From: Nostoc foliaceum FACHB-393 | GTDB lineage: Bacteria > Cyanobacteriota > Cyanobacteriia > Cyanobacteriales > Nostocaceae | DNA length: 64,000 bases | Direction: 5' to 3' | Assembly: GCF_014698505.1 (NCBI RefSeq) | Contig: NZ_JACJTD010000031.1 | Location: 1-64,000 of the forward strand | In this document: one piece after another, positions 1 to 7,833 of the stretch | How the letters are laid out: the number at the start of each line of letters is the position of its first letter | Position numbering within the stretch: the first letter of the stretch is position 1 | The notes under the pieces: model-generated | Databases searched by the model: none | Seen by the model: the letters and a program-made list of their open reading frames with translations, nothing else | Told to the model about the DNA's origin: nothing | Position numbers and translations under genes: made by a program

Positions 1-209
1 CTCCCCTTAACTTTACGTGCTAATTTTTTCTGCTTACGTTTGAGGTTTTTCTCGTGTTTGGCAAGGTGTTTAGGATTGTCGTAAAAAGATATTTTCTTGC
101 CATCGGTTACGACAGCAAAGTGTTTTAGTCCTAAGTCAATACCGTAAATCTTGCCCCTAAAAATTGTGTATATTTCACCCAATTGAAAATGACTATAATT
201 TCCAATTTT
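1..209 (-). pseudogene. tnpB: TnpB (IS200/IS605 OrfB) remnant, runs off left edge
   Basis: Reading the minus strand from 209 to 1 gives an open frame with the motif IYGIDLGLKHFAVV followed by DNPKHLAKHEKNLKRKQ. This is the first RuvC-like block (catalytic Asp in GIDLGL) and the basic segment after it in TnpB, the RNA-guided nuclease of IS200/IS605 elements. The roughly 150-200 residues that normally precede this block are missing. The frame is closed by the TAA at 210-212, which is also the stop codon of the upstream FHA gene, and no ATG is available. It is therefore a 5'-truncated remnant. The 3' part lies outside the window, so whether that end is intact is unknown. Confidence 0.8.
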
Positions 210-947
210 TTAGCTGGGATTATATGGTATCTGTCTGCTAAAAAAGCGATCTAAAATTTCTGATTTTTGTTCTGAACTGAAGTTGTCATACCAATGTTCA
301 AACTTCTCAACTAGCCCAGAATTTTTGAAAATCTCTGAATTATCATCTGGTTTTTCAAACAAAGGTTTTGGTCTGTCATGAGGATAAGTAAGTATTTCTA
401 CTTGATTATCGCTCTTTCGATGCACAAGTTGCATCAATAACTCCATTGCGACAGTTGGCAAAACGCGACACGTATAATTCATGAAAAAATCAAAAGTCAT
501 ACTACCTAGACGGATGCGATCGCCATCTTTGAGCTTGATCGGCTTCTCTGCGCGATCGCCATTCACAAATGAGCCATTGGTACTCTTGAAGTCTATGAAG
601 TAGAAACCTTGATCATCAATATATTGAATAGCAGCGTGGCGACGAGACATATAACTATCAGGAATGCAAATACCACTGCTGCGATTACGACCTATTGTCC
701 AGATTTGCTGTGGCTGCCGTAAACTTTGGGTCTGATTGTCGCACAAGTTAGTCATCAAATAAACAGCAGCACTATCCACTACACCATGTACATAACATAC
801 TTTTACCCTCCTCAACGACGGTTGAGATAGGTTTTCTAGCTGAAGAATTTCATCTAGAAGGCTGCTGTGGTGTTCATACAACTTCAGGAATACCTGGTAT
901 AAAGTTAATCGCCGTTCTATTTCCGTTTGTGCAAAGTCAGCCATCAT
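210..947 (-). CDS. FHA domain-containing protein
   Basis: A 245-residue soluble protein. A forkhead-associated domain spans about residues 83-155, shown by IGRN near 85, the SRRHAAI core at 101-107 and STNGSFVNG at 122-130. FHA domains bind phosphothreonine peptides, so the protein probably docks onto a target of a Ser/Thr kinase; a Ser/Thr kinase gene lies about 0.9 kb away on the same strand. The N-terminal 80 residues and C-terminal 90 residues match no family I recognise. Start is ATG 947, with a second ATG immediately after. No signal peptide or membrane segment is seen. The gene ends directly against the TnpB remnant and shares its reading frame, so insertion debris may have trimmed the original C-terminus. 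Confidence 0.85.
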   Translation of the reverse strand: MMADFAQTEIERRLTLYQVFLKLYEHHSSLLDEILQLENLSQPSLRRVKVCYVHGVVDSAAVYLMTNLCDNQTQSLRQPQQIWTIGRNRSSGICIPDSYMSRRHAAIQYIDDQGFYFIDFKSTNGSFVNGDRAEKPIKLKDGDRIRLGSMTFDFFMNYTCRVLPTVAMELLMQLVHRKSDNQVEILTYPHDRPKPLFEKPDDNSEIFKNSGLVEKFEHWYDNFSSEQKSEILDRFFSRQIPYNPS

Positions 948-1104
948 ACATAAACCTTGTACTACCTGATTTTGGTTATGAATATTTTGCTTCAGTCTAC
1001 AATCAGGGATAATTACGTTTTCACTTTCCGCTGGCTTAATAGCGTTAGGTTTAACAAATTTTAGGTACGAAATTCCCTGTTGTTTCTAGGCATCAAAAGA
1101 AAGC

Positions 1105-1314
1105 ATGAAAATATCTTTAAAAAATTATTATACTTTATTGTTTATTGTAAATAATCATTTGCTATTTGTAACAGATAAAAACCATGAAGATTTGATTAAG
1201 AATTACCAAAAGTTAGCATATTTTTGCTACAAAACTGGATCTTTCTTAACATTTGCGAGAGCAATGGCTATCGCTCAACCCAACTATTATATATACTTGG
1301 TCAATTTTGAATAA
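1105..1314 (+). CDS. Small hypothetical protein (doubtful)
   Basis: A 69-codon frame beginning ATGAAAATATCT, preceded by an A-rich AAAGAAAG that is a poor ribosome binding site. The product is rich in Tyr, Phe, Leu and Asn and would be basic near the N-terminus. I recognise no domain. It sits alone between divergent minus-strand genes in AT-rich DNA, where open frames of this size arise by chance. Kept as a low-confidence candidate. Confidence 0.25.
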   Translation: MKISLKNYYTLLFIVNNHLLFVTDKNHEDLIKNYQKLAYFCYKTGSFLTFARAMAIAQPNYYIYLVNFE

Positions 1315-1631
1315 ATCTGAGTTTTACCTGAAGAATAAGAGCTACTTTATCAAGCTAGTGAGGAAATCAAAGCCTTGTGAACCTTAGAGGGTATTTTAAA
1401 AGTATTTGACGAATGGAATTCGCTACTACAAAAGCAAAGCCCACCTCCGTGGACTAATGCAAAATTAAGGGTTTTGCGTGTGTAGCTATGATTTATAAAA
1501 TATATAAAAATAAACTTTTATAAGAGAATGCTTTAAAACAATACAGTTCAGTTTAAGACTTGATCCTCCTTAACCGTCCTTAAAAAGGAGAGAACAGTGC
1601 TCTTTTATTACTCTGAAAAAATAAAATATTT

Positions 1632-1728
1632 GTAGATTGGGTTGAACAAAGTGAAACCCAACAAAATCAAGGATTCTTGATGTTGGGTTACCCTACGGGA
1701 TTTTGCTACGTTCCTCAACCCAACCTAC
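1632..1728. repeat. Dispersed inverted-repeat element (GTTGGGTT type)
   Basis: The left end GTAGATTGGGTTGA (1632) and right end TCAACCCAACCTAC (ends 1728) are near-perfect inverted repeats. Inside there are further copies of the AACCCAAC/GTTGGGTT motif. The element is about 97 bp and has no coding capacity, like the MITE-like repeats common in filamentous cyanobacteria. The rest of the 1315-1846 gap shows nothing else I can assign. Confidence 0.6.
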
Positions 1729-1846
1729 GCCTAGATTTATAAAAACTAATCAGAAACATTGGTTTCTAATTTTTATCTCGTGAGAGTCATAAAACAGCGT
1801 TAGTCTGGCAACCAGAGCGAGTAGCTCTCAAATTTAAACTTTCAAC

Positions 1847-3451
1847 TTACAATAAGCCTCGTTTCCCATTAGGACGCACGGTCATCCAATTTGTTTTTGC
1901 TAGTGCTAGCTGCTCATCAGAAATTTTGGCATTGGTGAGATTGGCACCACACAGATTAGCTCCTCGAAGGTTAGCATTGCTGAGATAAGCATTACTGAGG
2001 TCTGCGCCTCGCAGGTCTGCTCCTTCTAAATCAGCATGGTTAAAGTATGCTTTGCTCAAATTAGCATCCTTGAGATTTGCTTGCGTGAGACTGGCTCTGC
2101 CAAAGTCACTATTGTGGAGATTAGCTCCCTGGAGATTGGTTTTTTGCAATTGAGCGGAATGGAAATTTGTTTGGGATAAGTCAGCACCTTGCAGATTCAG
2201 CAAATTTAAATTGTGTAAGGCAAAATCCCGTCTTCCCTTGAGATAGGCTGTTAATAAACCTTGGGTATCTAACTTACGCTCAATTTTAGAATTTTGAACT
2301 TGCGAACCATTGCTGTTGCTGTTAGCTAAAGTCGTTGATTTGCCCATCCCAGAGCCGTGATGTAATCCAGCAGCTTCCGCAGCCTTGGCTCGTCTGGCGC
2401 GAATTGCTGCCGCTACCTGTGCCACTCCTGCACTGGTAACAGCAGCAGAATGGTTGTTACATAAAACAGCAGAATTTTCCAAGTGGTTGTGTGTTCGCTC
2501 TTTAGCTCCGGTATCAGATTTAAGCAGTAAACCCTTTGCTAAACTTTCTAAGTATGGTTCTATTTCCAATGCTCTGAGAACTTCTGCCGCTGACTGATAG
2601 CGACTACGTACAGACACGTCTAACATTTTTCGCAATACATTGCTCAAGTGGTCACTCACTTGCACAAGCTGCTCCCACATCATCTCGCCAGTGTGGGGAT
2701 TGTAATCTAAATCTTTAGGAGTTTTACTAGTCAGTAAATAAATGCATGTCACCCCCAGTGCATAGATATCACTGGCGTAGACTGGACGCATCGCCATTTG
2801 CTCTGGAGGTGCAAAACCAGGAGTGCCAATGGCATATGCAGTTAATGCTGTCTGCCCTGATTGACTTGTCGCACCTTGGCTGACTTGGTTTTTGACCGCA
2901 CCAAAGTCGATGAGTACCATTCTGGCATCTTGAGTGCGGCGAATTAAGTTGGCTGGCTTGATATCACGGTGAATCACCTTTTGCTCATGGATATATTGCA
3001 ATAGTGGCAGAACCTCGCTCAAAAATTGCTTGACTCCAGTTTCGCTCAAGATGCCGTTAAGTTTCACCTCCTCCTGCAATGTATCACCACTGATGTATTC
3101 TTGAACTAAGTAGAATTGTTCATGATCTTCAAAATAGTCTAACAATCTTGGTACTTGGGGATGATTGCCAATCTTACCTAGAGTTTTGGCTTCTCGCTCA
3201 AAGAGTTCTCTGGCCATCTGTAAAACGTGTGGGGCGCTTCCTGATGGGCGTAATTGCTTAATTACGCAACTCGGTTCTCCTGGTAAGCCTTGATCATGGG
3301 CTAAGAAGGTTGCTCCAAAGCCACCCTGACCTAATGGTTTGATCACCTGATAGCGATCGCGCAACAGTAGTTGCGAGCCACAAGACTGACACCTTTGGCT
3401 ATATACCAAATTTTCTGGATTGGGACAGGTAGGATTTAAGCAGTAGCTCAT
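1847..3451 (-). CDS. spkB: Ser/Thr protein kinase, zinc-ribbon N-terminus and pentapeptide repeats (SpkB-like)
   Basis: A 534-residue eukaryotic-type kinase in three parts. Residues 1-28 hold four cysteines in two pairs (CLNPTC, CQSCG), a zinc-ribbon or Cys motif. The kinase domain at about 33-295 has the glycine loop LGQGGFGATF, the VIKQ lysine, the catalytic loop HRDIKPANL and the DFG in LIDFGAVK. About residues 415-515 form a run of A(D/N)LxX pentapeptide repeats (for example GADLRGADLSNAYLSNANL), predicted to fold as a right-handed beta helix. The Cys motif, kinase and pentapeptide order is that of Synechocystis SpkB. The symbol is assigned by architecture, not alignment. No membrane segment is seen, so it should be cytoplasmic. 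Start ATG 3451 is chosen because the Cys motif begins at residue 4. Confidence 0.9.
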   Translation of the reverse strand: MSYCLNPTCPNPENLVYSQRCQSCGSQLLLRDRYQVIKPLGQGGFGATFLAHDQGLPGEPSCVIKQLRPSGSAPHVLQMARELFEREAKTLGKIGNHPQVPRLLDYFEDHEQFYLVQEYISGDTLQEEVKLNGILSETGVKQFLSEVLPLLQYIHEQKVIHRDIKPANLIRRTQDARMVLIDFGAVKNQVSQGATSQSGQTALTAYAIGTPGFAPPEQMAMRPVYASDIYALGVTCIYLLTSKTPKDLDYNPHTGEMMWEQLVQVSDHLSNVLRKMLDVSVRSRYQSAAEVLRALEIEPYLESLAKGLLLKSDTGAKERTHNHLENSAVLCNNHSAAVTSAGVAQVAAAIRARRAKAAEAAGLHHGSGMGKSTTLANSNSNGSQVQNSKIERKLDTQGLLTAYLKGRRDFALHNLNLLNLQGADLSQTNFHSAQLQKTNLQGANLHNSDFGRASLTQANLKDANLSKAYFNHADLEGADLRGADLSNAYLSNANLRGANLCGANLTNAKISDEQLALAKTNWMTVRPNGKRGLL

Positions 3452-3936
3452 GCACTGTCAACTCGCTGCACGAATAATCACGGGGAGTGTTATACTCCCT
3501 TTCAATTATTTAGATATTAATCAACTCTTGCAAGGTAATTTTTGCTGGAAATCCTTTGAAGAGTTTCTAAAGTTTAATTGATATTACGTAAAGCGATCGC
3601 CAAAACAAAATAATTTATTATACTTACGTTGCCCAAAATACTTAGTTTACTTTATACTATATACCAAATCGTAATAACACTCTCTTAAAGCTTGTTAGAT
3701 GTGGCGTGCTGCTCTCCCGACTCGCTAAGGTAGTTCGGAATTGAGCAAGTCAGCTTTAATCTAGATTTTTGCATGATTGTATCTATAATCTTATTCTGGA
3801 TAATTGGTATTTAAAAGTATTGGAGGGGCAGTGCCCAACGCCAGTTGCTCTATTTGGATAGAAGTCAAAACGGCAACTTGGGCTGATAGCGCAGCGTTAA
3901 CCGTGTTCGCTTAACCCTACTCAAAAGCTAGCTATG

Positions 3937-4020
3937 CGCAGCGTCTCGTAGAGAGCGTCTGGCTTTGCCAAGCAAGAGGGCGAACTGAACTTCTCCTTCT
4001 CTTCTCTACGAGACGCTGCG
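3937..4020. repeat. Perfect 18-bp inverted repeat of the GCGTCTCGTAGAGA family
   Basis: CGCAGCGTCTCGTAGAGA at 3937-3954 is matched exactly in inverse by TCTCTACGAGACGCTGCG at 4003-4020, with 48 bases between. Fragments of the same vocabulary recur in the window, for example near 57385 (CTTCTCTACGAGACTCTAG), marking a dispersed repeat. The 3452-4145 gap also holds the GCCAACGCCAGTTGC and CGCACTGGC words around 3835 and 4050. It contains no gene I can support. Confidence 0.6.
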
Positions 4021-4145
4021 TCAACGGAGATGCTACGCAATGGGAGAAGACCGCACTGGCTCCCCTACAGAAAATAGCTATAGGATTTTGGATGCCCAAA
4101 TTTGGAGGCAATTTAGAATCATCTCCATTAGTCGTTAAGAGACTA

Positions 4146-4976
4146 TTAGCTGGCTTTCATGTTCACACTAATCAGTTGTTCGATAAGTGCAAAAACATCA
4201 CTGCGGCTGAGTTTCTCTTTACCGTTAGCAAGGGCGTCAAGAGTTCCATTAGCTAAGGTTAAGGGAATTTGGCAAAAATCTAAGGCTGGGCCGGTAGGAA
4301 GTTCTTTGGTGTAAGCTTCTGCCAGGGCTAGATTGCGCCGCGCATACTCTTGCATATTTGCAGCACTCCAACCCTCTGGGAAAAAGTCTACCCCACGCCC
4401 TAAATCCTCAGTATGGTTACGCAGGATATTAACTGCTTGTAAACCCCGACCAAACCCAATTGCCTGGGTACGGTTAGTTTGTGTTCCATCGTACCAATTC
4501 CATAAGTCTGATAGTAACAATCCCACTGCACCTGCAACCCCAAAGGTATAACGATCCAAATCAGATTCTGTATCAATTTCCCAGTTTCTTTCTGCCCAGT
4601 AAGCCATCCGGTCTGCCATTGCAGCAGTGGCATCCCAAATTCGAGGTGCAATGGTCTCTGGTGCTAGCAGCAACCATTCTCTAATCCTCACAGTGACTTC
4701 TTCTAAGGTATTCTCATACCCACTAAATCCTGCCAAGAAAGCATCTACCGCGAAGCCATCAACCCCTGCCTGTAATGTCAGGCTAATCGTTTTTAAGAGC
4801 TTTGCTTTAGTAGCGTTATCTAGTTCGGGATTATCTTCAATTTCATCAATGGCACGCATACACAAATATGCTGATGCTACTGCTTCTTGTAATCCTGGCG
4901 GTAAAAGACTAATTGGGATATAAAAAGTTCGGCTAGTTTCTTTGAGGATTTGCAATGCATCTCTACGTAAATTCAT
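4146..4976 (-). CDS. Squalene/phytoene synthase-family enzyme
   Basis: Head-to-head prenyl synthase family; these enzymes join two isoprenyl diphosphates. Numbering is from ATG 4976. The first Asp-rich motif DEIED is at residues 44-48, followed by YTFGVAGAVG and then NILRNHTEDLGRGVDFFP near 183-200, the position of the second motif. In the family this is normally NxxRDxxED; here the first Asp is Asn187 (N-H-T-E-D). The protein is 276 aa, somewhat shorter than CrtB. I chose ATG 4976 over the upstream in-frame ATG at 5009 because GGGGAG lies 8 bases before it and the extra 11 residues are not conserved-looking. Neighbours do not reveal the pathway (carotenoid, squalene/hopanoid or another terpene). 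The family call is firm, the substrate unknown. Confidence 0.85.
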   Translation of the reverse strand: MNLRRDALQILKETSRTFYIPISLLPPGLQEAVASAYLCMRAIDEIEDNPELDNATKAKLLKTISLTLQAGVDGFAVDAFLAGFSGYENTLEEVTVRIREWLLLAPETIAPRIWDATAAMADRMAYWAERNWEIDTESDLDRYTFGVAGAVGLLLSDLWNWYDGTQTNRTQAIGFGRGLQAVNILRNHTEDLGRGVDFFPEGWSAANMQEYARRNLALAEAYTKELPTGPALDFCQIPLTLANGTLDALANGKEKLSRSDVFALIEQLISVNMKAS

Positions 4977-5722
4977 GTTTTCACTCCCCGATTGATTTTT
5001 GCACCACATGAAGTTTGCAGTTTTTTGATGATACTGGATATAGTTTTGACTAAACCTTAAAAACTATAGACTATAAGATACGTTAGTATTTAATCTAAAA
5101 ATTAATAGTTTTTGGTGCTGCAATTAACAAAACTCTCAAATTTAACAAAGTCTAATCCAGTATATAGGCTTTTGGTCGCAAAAATGTGTAATATGCCGTT
5201 TAATATAGCTTTCATAAACTTTTAGCGTATATATATATATAAATGCTAATATTTGGTTGATTGACGCGAATTTTTTCCATCAGCAAACATCCATTTTAGG
5301 GATTTGAAAGTGTTTTAAGTCTGCGTTAATCTGACTATCAAATTGTAATTATTGTATATATAAAGACAATCTAGGAAAAGCTGGTAACGAATAACAGGAA
5401 CTGTACGCAGCTATTAGATGCGAACGGCGGCTTGTTCAAGAGTTAGGGTAAGTTAAATTGGACATAGAGGGCTGCGATGCCTAGGTTAGGCTACACCTAC
5501 GCTTGATTGGTTACAGTGGGAACCTCCTTGCTGTTGAAGGTGACATAAAGTGACCATAAGAGAGAACAAGAAGTTCCCGTATATTTACGAGATTGACAAT
5601 AAAAAAGTGGGCTGTTGGCCCACTCAATAAAATATTTATGAATATTTGACCTCTCACCGGTCTCAATACATGGAAATTCAAGTAGTTGTTTCGAGTCAGG
5701 TTAAAGCTACAGTCTCCACTTT
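4977..5722. other. Gene-free AT-rich region
   Basis: No convincing gene. It holds a short TA run (5227-5241), a degenerate copy of the GGCTACxCCTACGC dispersed repeat near 5485-5502, and the terminator-like hairpin at 5601-5624 listed separately. Confidence 0.5.
5601..5624 (-). terminator. Rho-independent terminator for the FAD/Rieske gene
   Basis: On the minus strand AGTGGGC-CAACA-GCCCACT forms a 7-bp stem followed at once by TTTTTT (plus-strand A run 5601-5606). It lies about 100 bp downstream of the minus-strand gene ending at 5723 and is correctly oriented to end that transcript. Confidence 0.7.
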
Positions 5723-7252
5723 TTACTTGTTTTCCACTGGTGCCAGCCCATTAATTGCTGGGCCGTTGATTACCTTGCCCTGGGTATCAAACCGCGAACC
5801 GTGACATGGACAATCCCAGGTCTTTTCTGAGGAATTCCAGGCAACGATACAGTTAAGGTGGGTACAGATTGCAGAATGTTCGTGCAGTATGCCGTTTTCA
5901 TCTCGGTAAGCTGCGACTTTTGTCAAACCATGCCGCACTACTGCACCTGTACCGGGAGCAATTTTTTCAACGGAATCAACATCCCCTGGTGTCACCCACT
6001 CTAAATACTGGGCAGCAACGTTAAGATTCTCGGAGATAAAATCACCTACTCCACCAATTCTCACACGTGATGGGTCATAAAGCTCTGTCCAGGTATTCTT
6101 TCGCCCTAAAATTAAGTCAGTTAGGAGTATCCCCGCGATCGTGCCGTGGGTCATTCCTATGCCTGTATCACCCGTGACGATGTAGACGTTTTCCTCATCA
6201 AAAGGATTTTTGCCAATGTAGGCAATACCATCATCAGAATTCATTACCTGACCCGACCAGCGAAATAAAACCTCCTGTACCATCGGAAAACGTTCTTGTG
6301 TCCACGTTTGGAGTCTGGCATATCGTGAGGAGGCATCGTCAGCTTGTCCGGTTTTGTGGTCTTCGCCACCAACAATTAATAGATCATATTGTTCGTCAAT
6401 GCTTTGTAATCTTACGTAGTGGTAGGGGTCGAGGGTATCCCAATAAAGGGCTTTAGGAACAGAACCGCGAGGTACTTTTGCACCGATGACAAAAGTCATG
6501 TATGGAGCCTGTTTAAAGTGCATAGTAGCTAAATTACTGATGGGTGAGTTGGTTGCTACTACCACAGCATCAGCTGTCACAACTTTTCCACTGCTTGTTT
6601 CAACGCGGGCAGGTAAACCACCTTGGATTTTTTCTACATGCGTCCCCGTATAAATTCTACCACCACGGCGTTGTATGGCTTCTGCAAGCCCAGCTAGATA
6701 CTTTAGTGGGTCAAATTGCCCTTGTTGGGGAAAGCGTAGACATACTCCTGTATCAAAGCCAGTCAACGGCGCTTTTTTCACCATTTCAACATTAGTGAGT
6801 CCAACTCGGTGTACTGCTTCTAACTCGTGCTGAATCTCATCTATTGATTTGAGGTCTGGCGGAAAAAGATAGCCGTCAAGTCGCTCGAAATCGCAGTTAA
6901 TGTTTTCTTGAGTAGCGATCGCCTCTATAGTATTAATTGCTGTTGTATGACTTTGAGCAACAAGTTGTGCGCCCTCTTTACCGTGCATTTGCTCCAGTTC
7001 CTGGTAACGATAAGTCAGGACATTCGATAGATGTGCCGTTGTTCTTGCCGTTTGACCACCACCAATAGGGCCATCATCCAGCACCACCACTGATTTACCT
7101 GCGCGGGTTAACATATAGGCAGTTGACATTCCTGCTATCCCAGCACCGACAACGCACACATCTGCATGAGTATTTTCGGTAAGCACGGGTTGATCTGGGA
7201 CTTCTGCCGTTGTCATCCAAATAGAAATAGTTTTACCAGAGTCGTTTTGCAT
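5723..7252 (-). CDS. FAD-dependent oxidoreductase with C-terminal Rieske [2Fe-2S] domain
   Basis: A 509-residue fusion. Residues about 30-390 are a DAO-type FAD oxidoreductase: dinucleotide-binding GAGIAGMSTAYMLTRAGKSV near 36, GQTARTTAHLS near 68, and the closing IVTGDTGIGMTHGT block near 357. Residues about 410-505 are a Rieske domain with cluster ligands in CTHLNC and CPCHGSRF (Cys, His, Cys, His). The arrangement suggests that electrons pass from an amine or amino-acid-like substrate through FAD to the cluster, or the reverse. Substrate is unknown. No signal peptide is obvious. ATG 7252 has no strong ribosome site; the second Met (residue 13) is an alternative start. A hairpin terminator follows at 5601-5624. 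Family architecture is clear, function is not. Confidence 0.88.
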   Translation of the reverse strand: MQNDSGKTISIWMTTAEVPDQPVLTENTHADVCVVGAGIAGMSTAYMLTRAGKSVVVLDDGPIGGGQTARTTAHLSNVLTYRYQELEQMHGKEGAQLVAQSHTTAINTIEAIATQENINCDFERLDGYLFPPDLKSIDEIQHELEAVHRVGLTNVEMVKKAPLTGFDTGVCLRFPQQGQFDPLKYLAGLAEAIQRRGGRIYTGTHVEKIQGGLPARVETSSGKVVTADAVVVATNSPISNLATMHFKQAPYMTFVIGAKVPRGSVPKALYWDTLDPYHYVRLQSIDEQYDLLIVGGEDHKTGQADDASSRYARLQTWTQERFPMVQEVLFRWSGQVMNSDDGIAYIGKNPFDEENVYIVTGDTGIGMTHGTIAGILLTDLILGRKNTWTELYDPSRVRIGGVGDFISENLNVAAQYLEWVTPGDVDSVEKIAPGTGAVVRHGLTKVAAYRDENGILHEHSAICTHLNCIVAWNSSEKTWDCPCHGSRFDTQGKVINGPAINGLAPVENK

Positions 7253-7833
7253 ATTTTTTAGAGTCTCAAGCCTAATTTATTCTGCTGGAAAGAAGGTTAT
7301 GGAGGTAAGAGCAATAGGAAAGTAAGAAGGAAAAATATCGAAACATTTTTCCTTCTGTGATTATGCCTTTATGTGTCTTTAATCCGTGCCACAACTCAGC
7401 TAAAATGTCTATTCCAGCTTGTTATTGTATAAGCGTAGACTATTAATTGTAAATAATGTATCTGCATCATGATAGACATAAAAATATGCTTAATAGGGGA
7501 TGAAATTGCAAAATATTTGTAGACTAAAAAAATAGATTCTTTATAATATTCTTGGGTAGTGACAGCAAATATGATTGGTAATGCCTGGATATGCGATGTT
7601 CTACCAAATAAATATACTGAATAAACACCGTATTTGTCTTTCTCGCCTCATTCATAATTCTTGGTGTTGGATTACCCTGCCGTAATAGCACAAACTTGTG
7701 CATTACAAAAACCACTCTTGCTAAAAAAATATCTGCTAATCTTTCACTCAACTTCTAGCGAAAGAAAGAGTTTGAGGCTAAGTATCTCTGTAATCATGAA
7801 TGCGGACAAGTGTTAACCCTCTTAATAAGTGAT
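7253..7833. other. Gene-free AT-rich region upstream of GH31
   Basis: Divergent gap between the FAD/Rieske gene and the GH31 gene, so it must carry both promoters. The only open frame (7524-7751, minus, 75 codons) has no recognisable domain and no ribosome site, and I leave it out. Confidence 0.4.

Noticed and set aside
5227..5241. TA dinucleotide run as a regulatory signal
   Set aside because: Short and in generally AT-rich DNA; no further structure supports a function.
7524..7751. A 75-codon minus-strand frame upstream of GH31
   Set aside because: No recognisable family, no ribosome site and AT-rich composition expected for chance frames.
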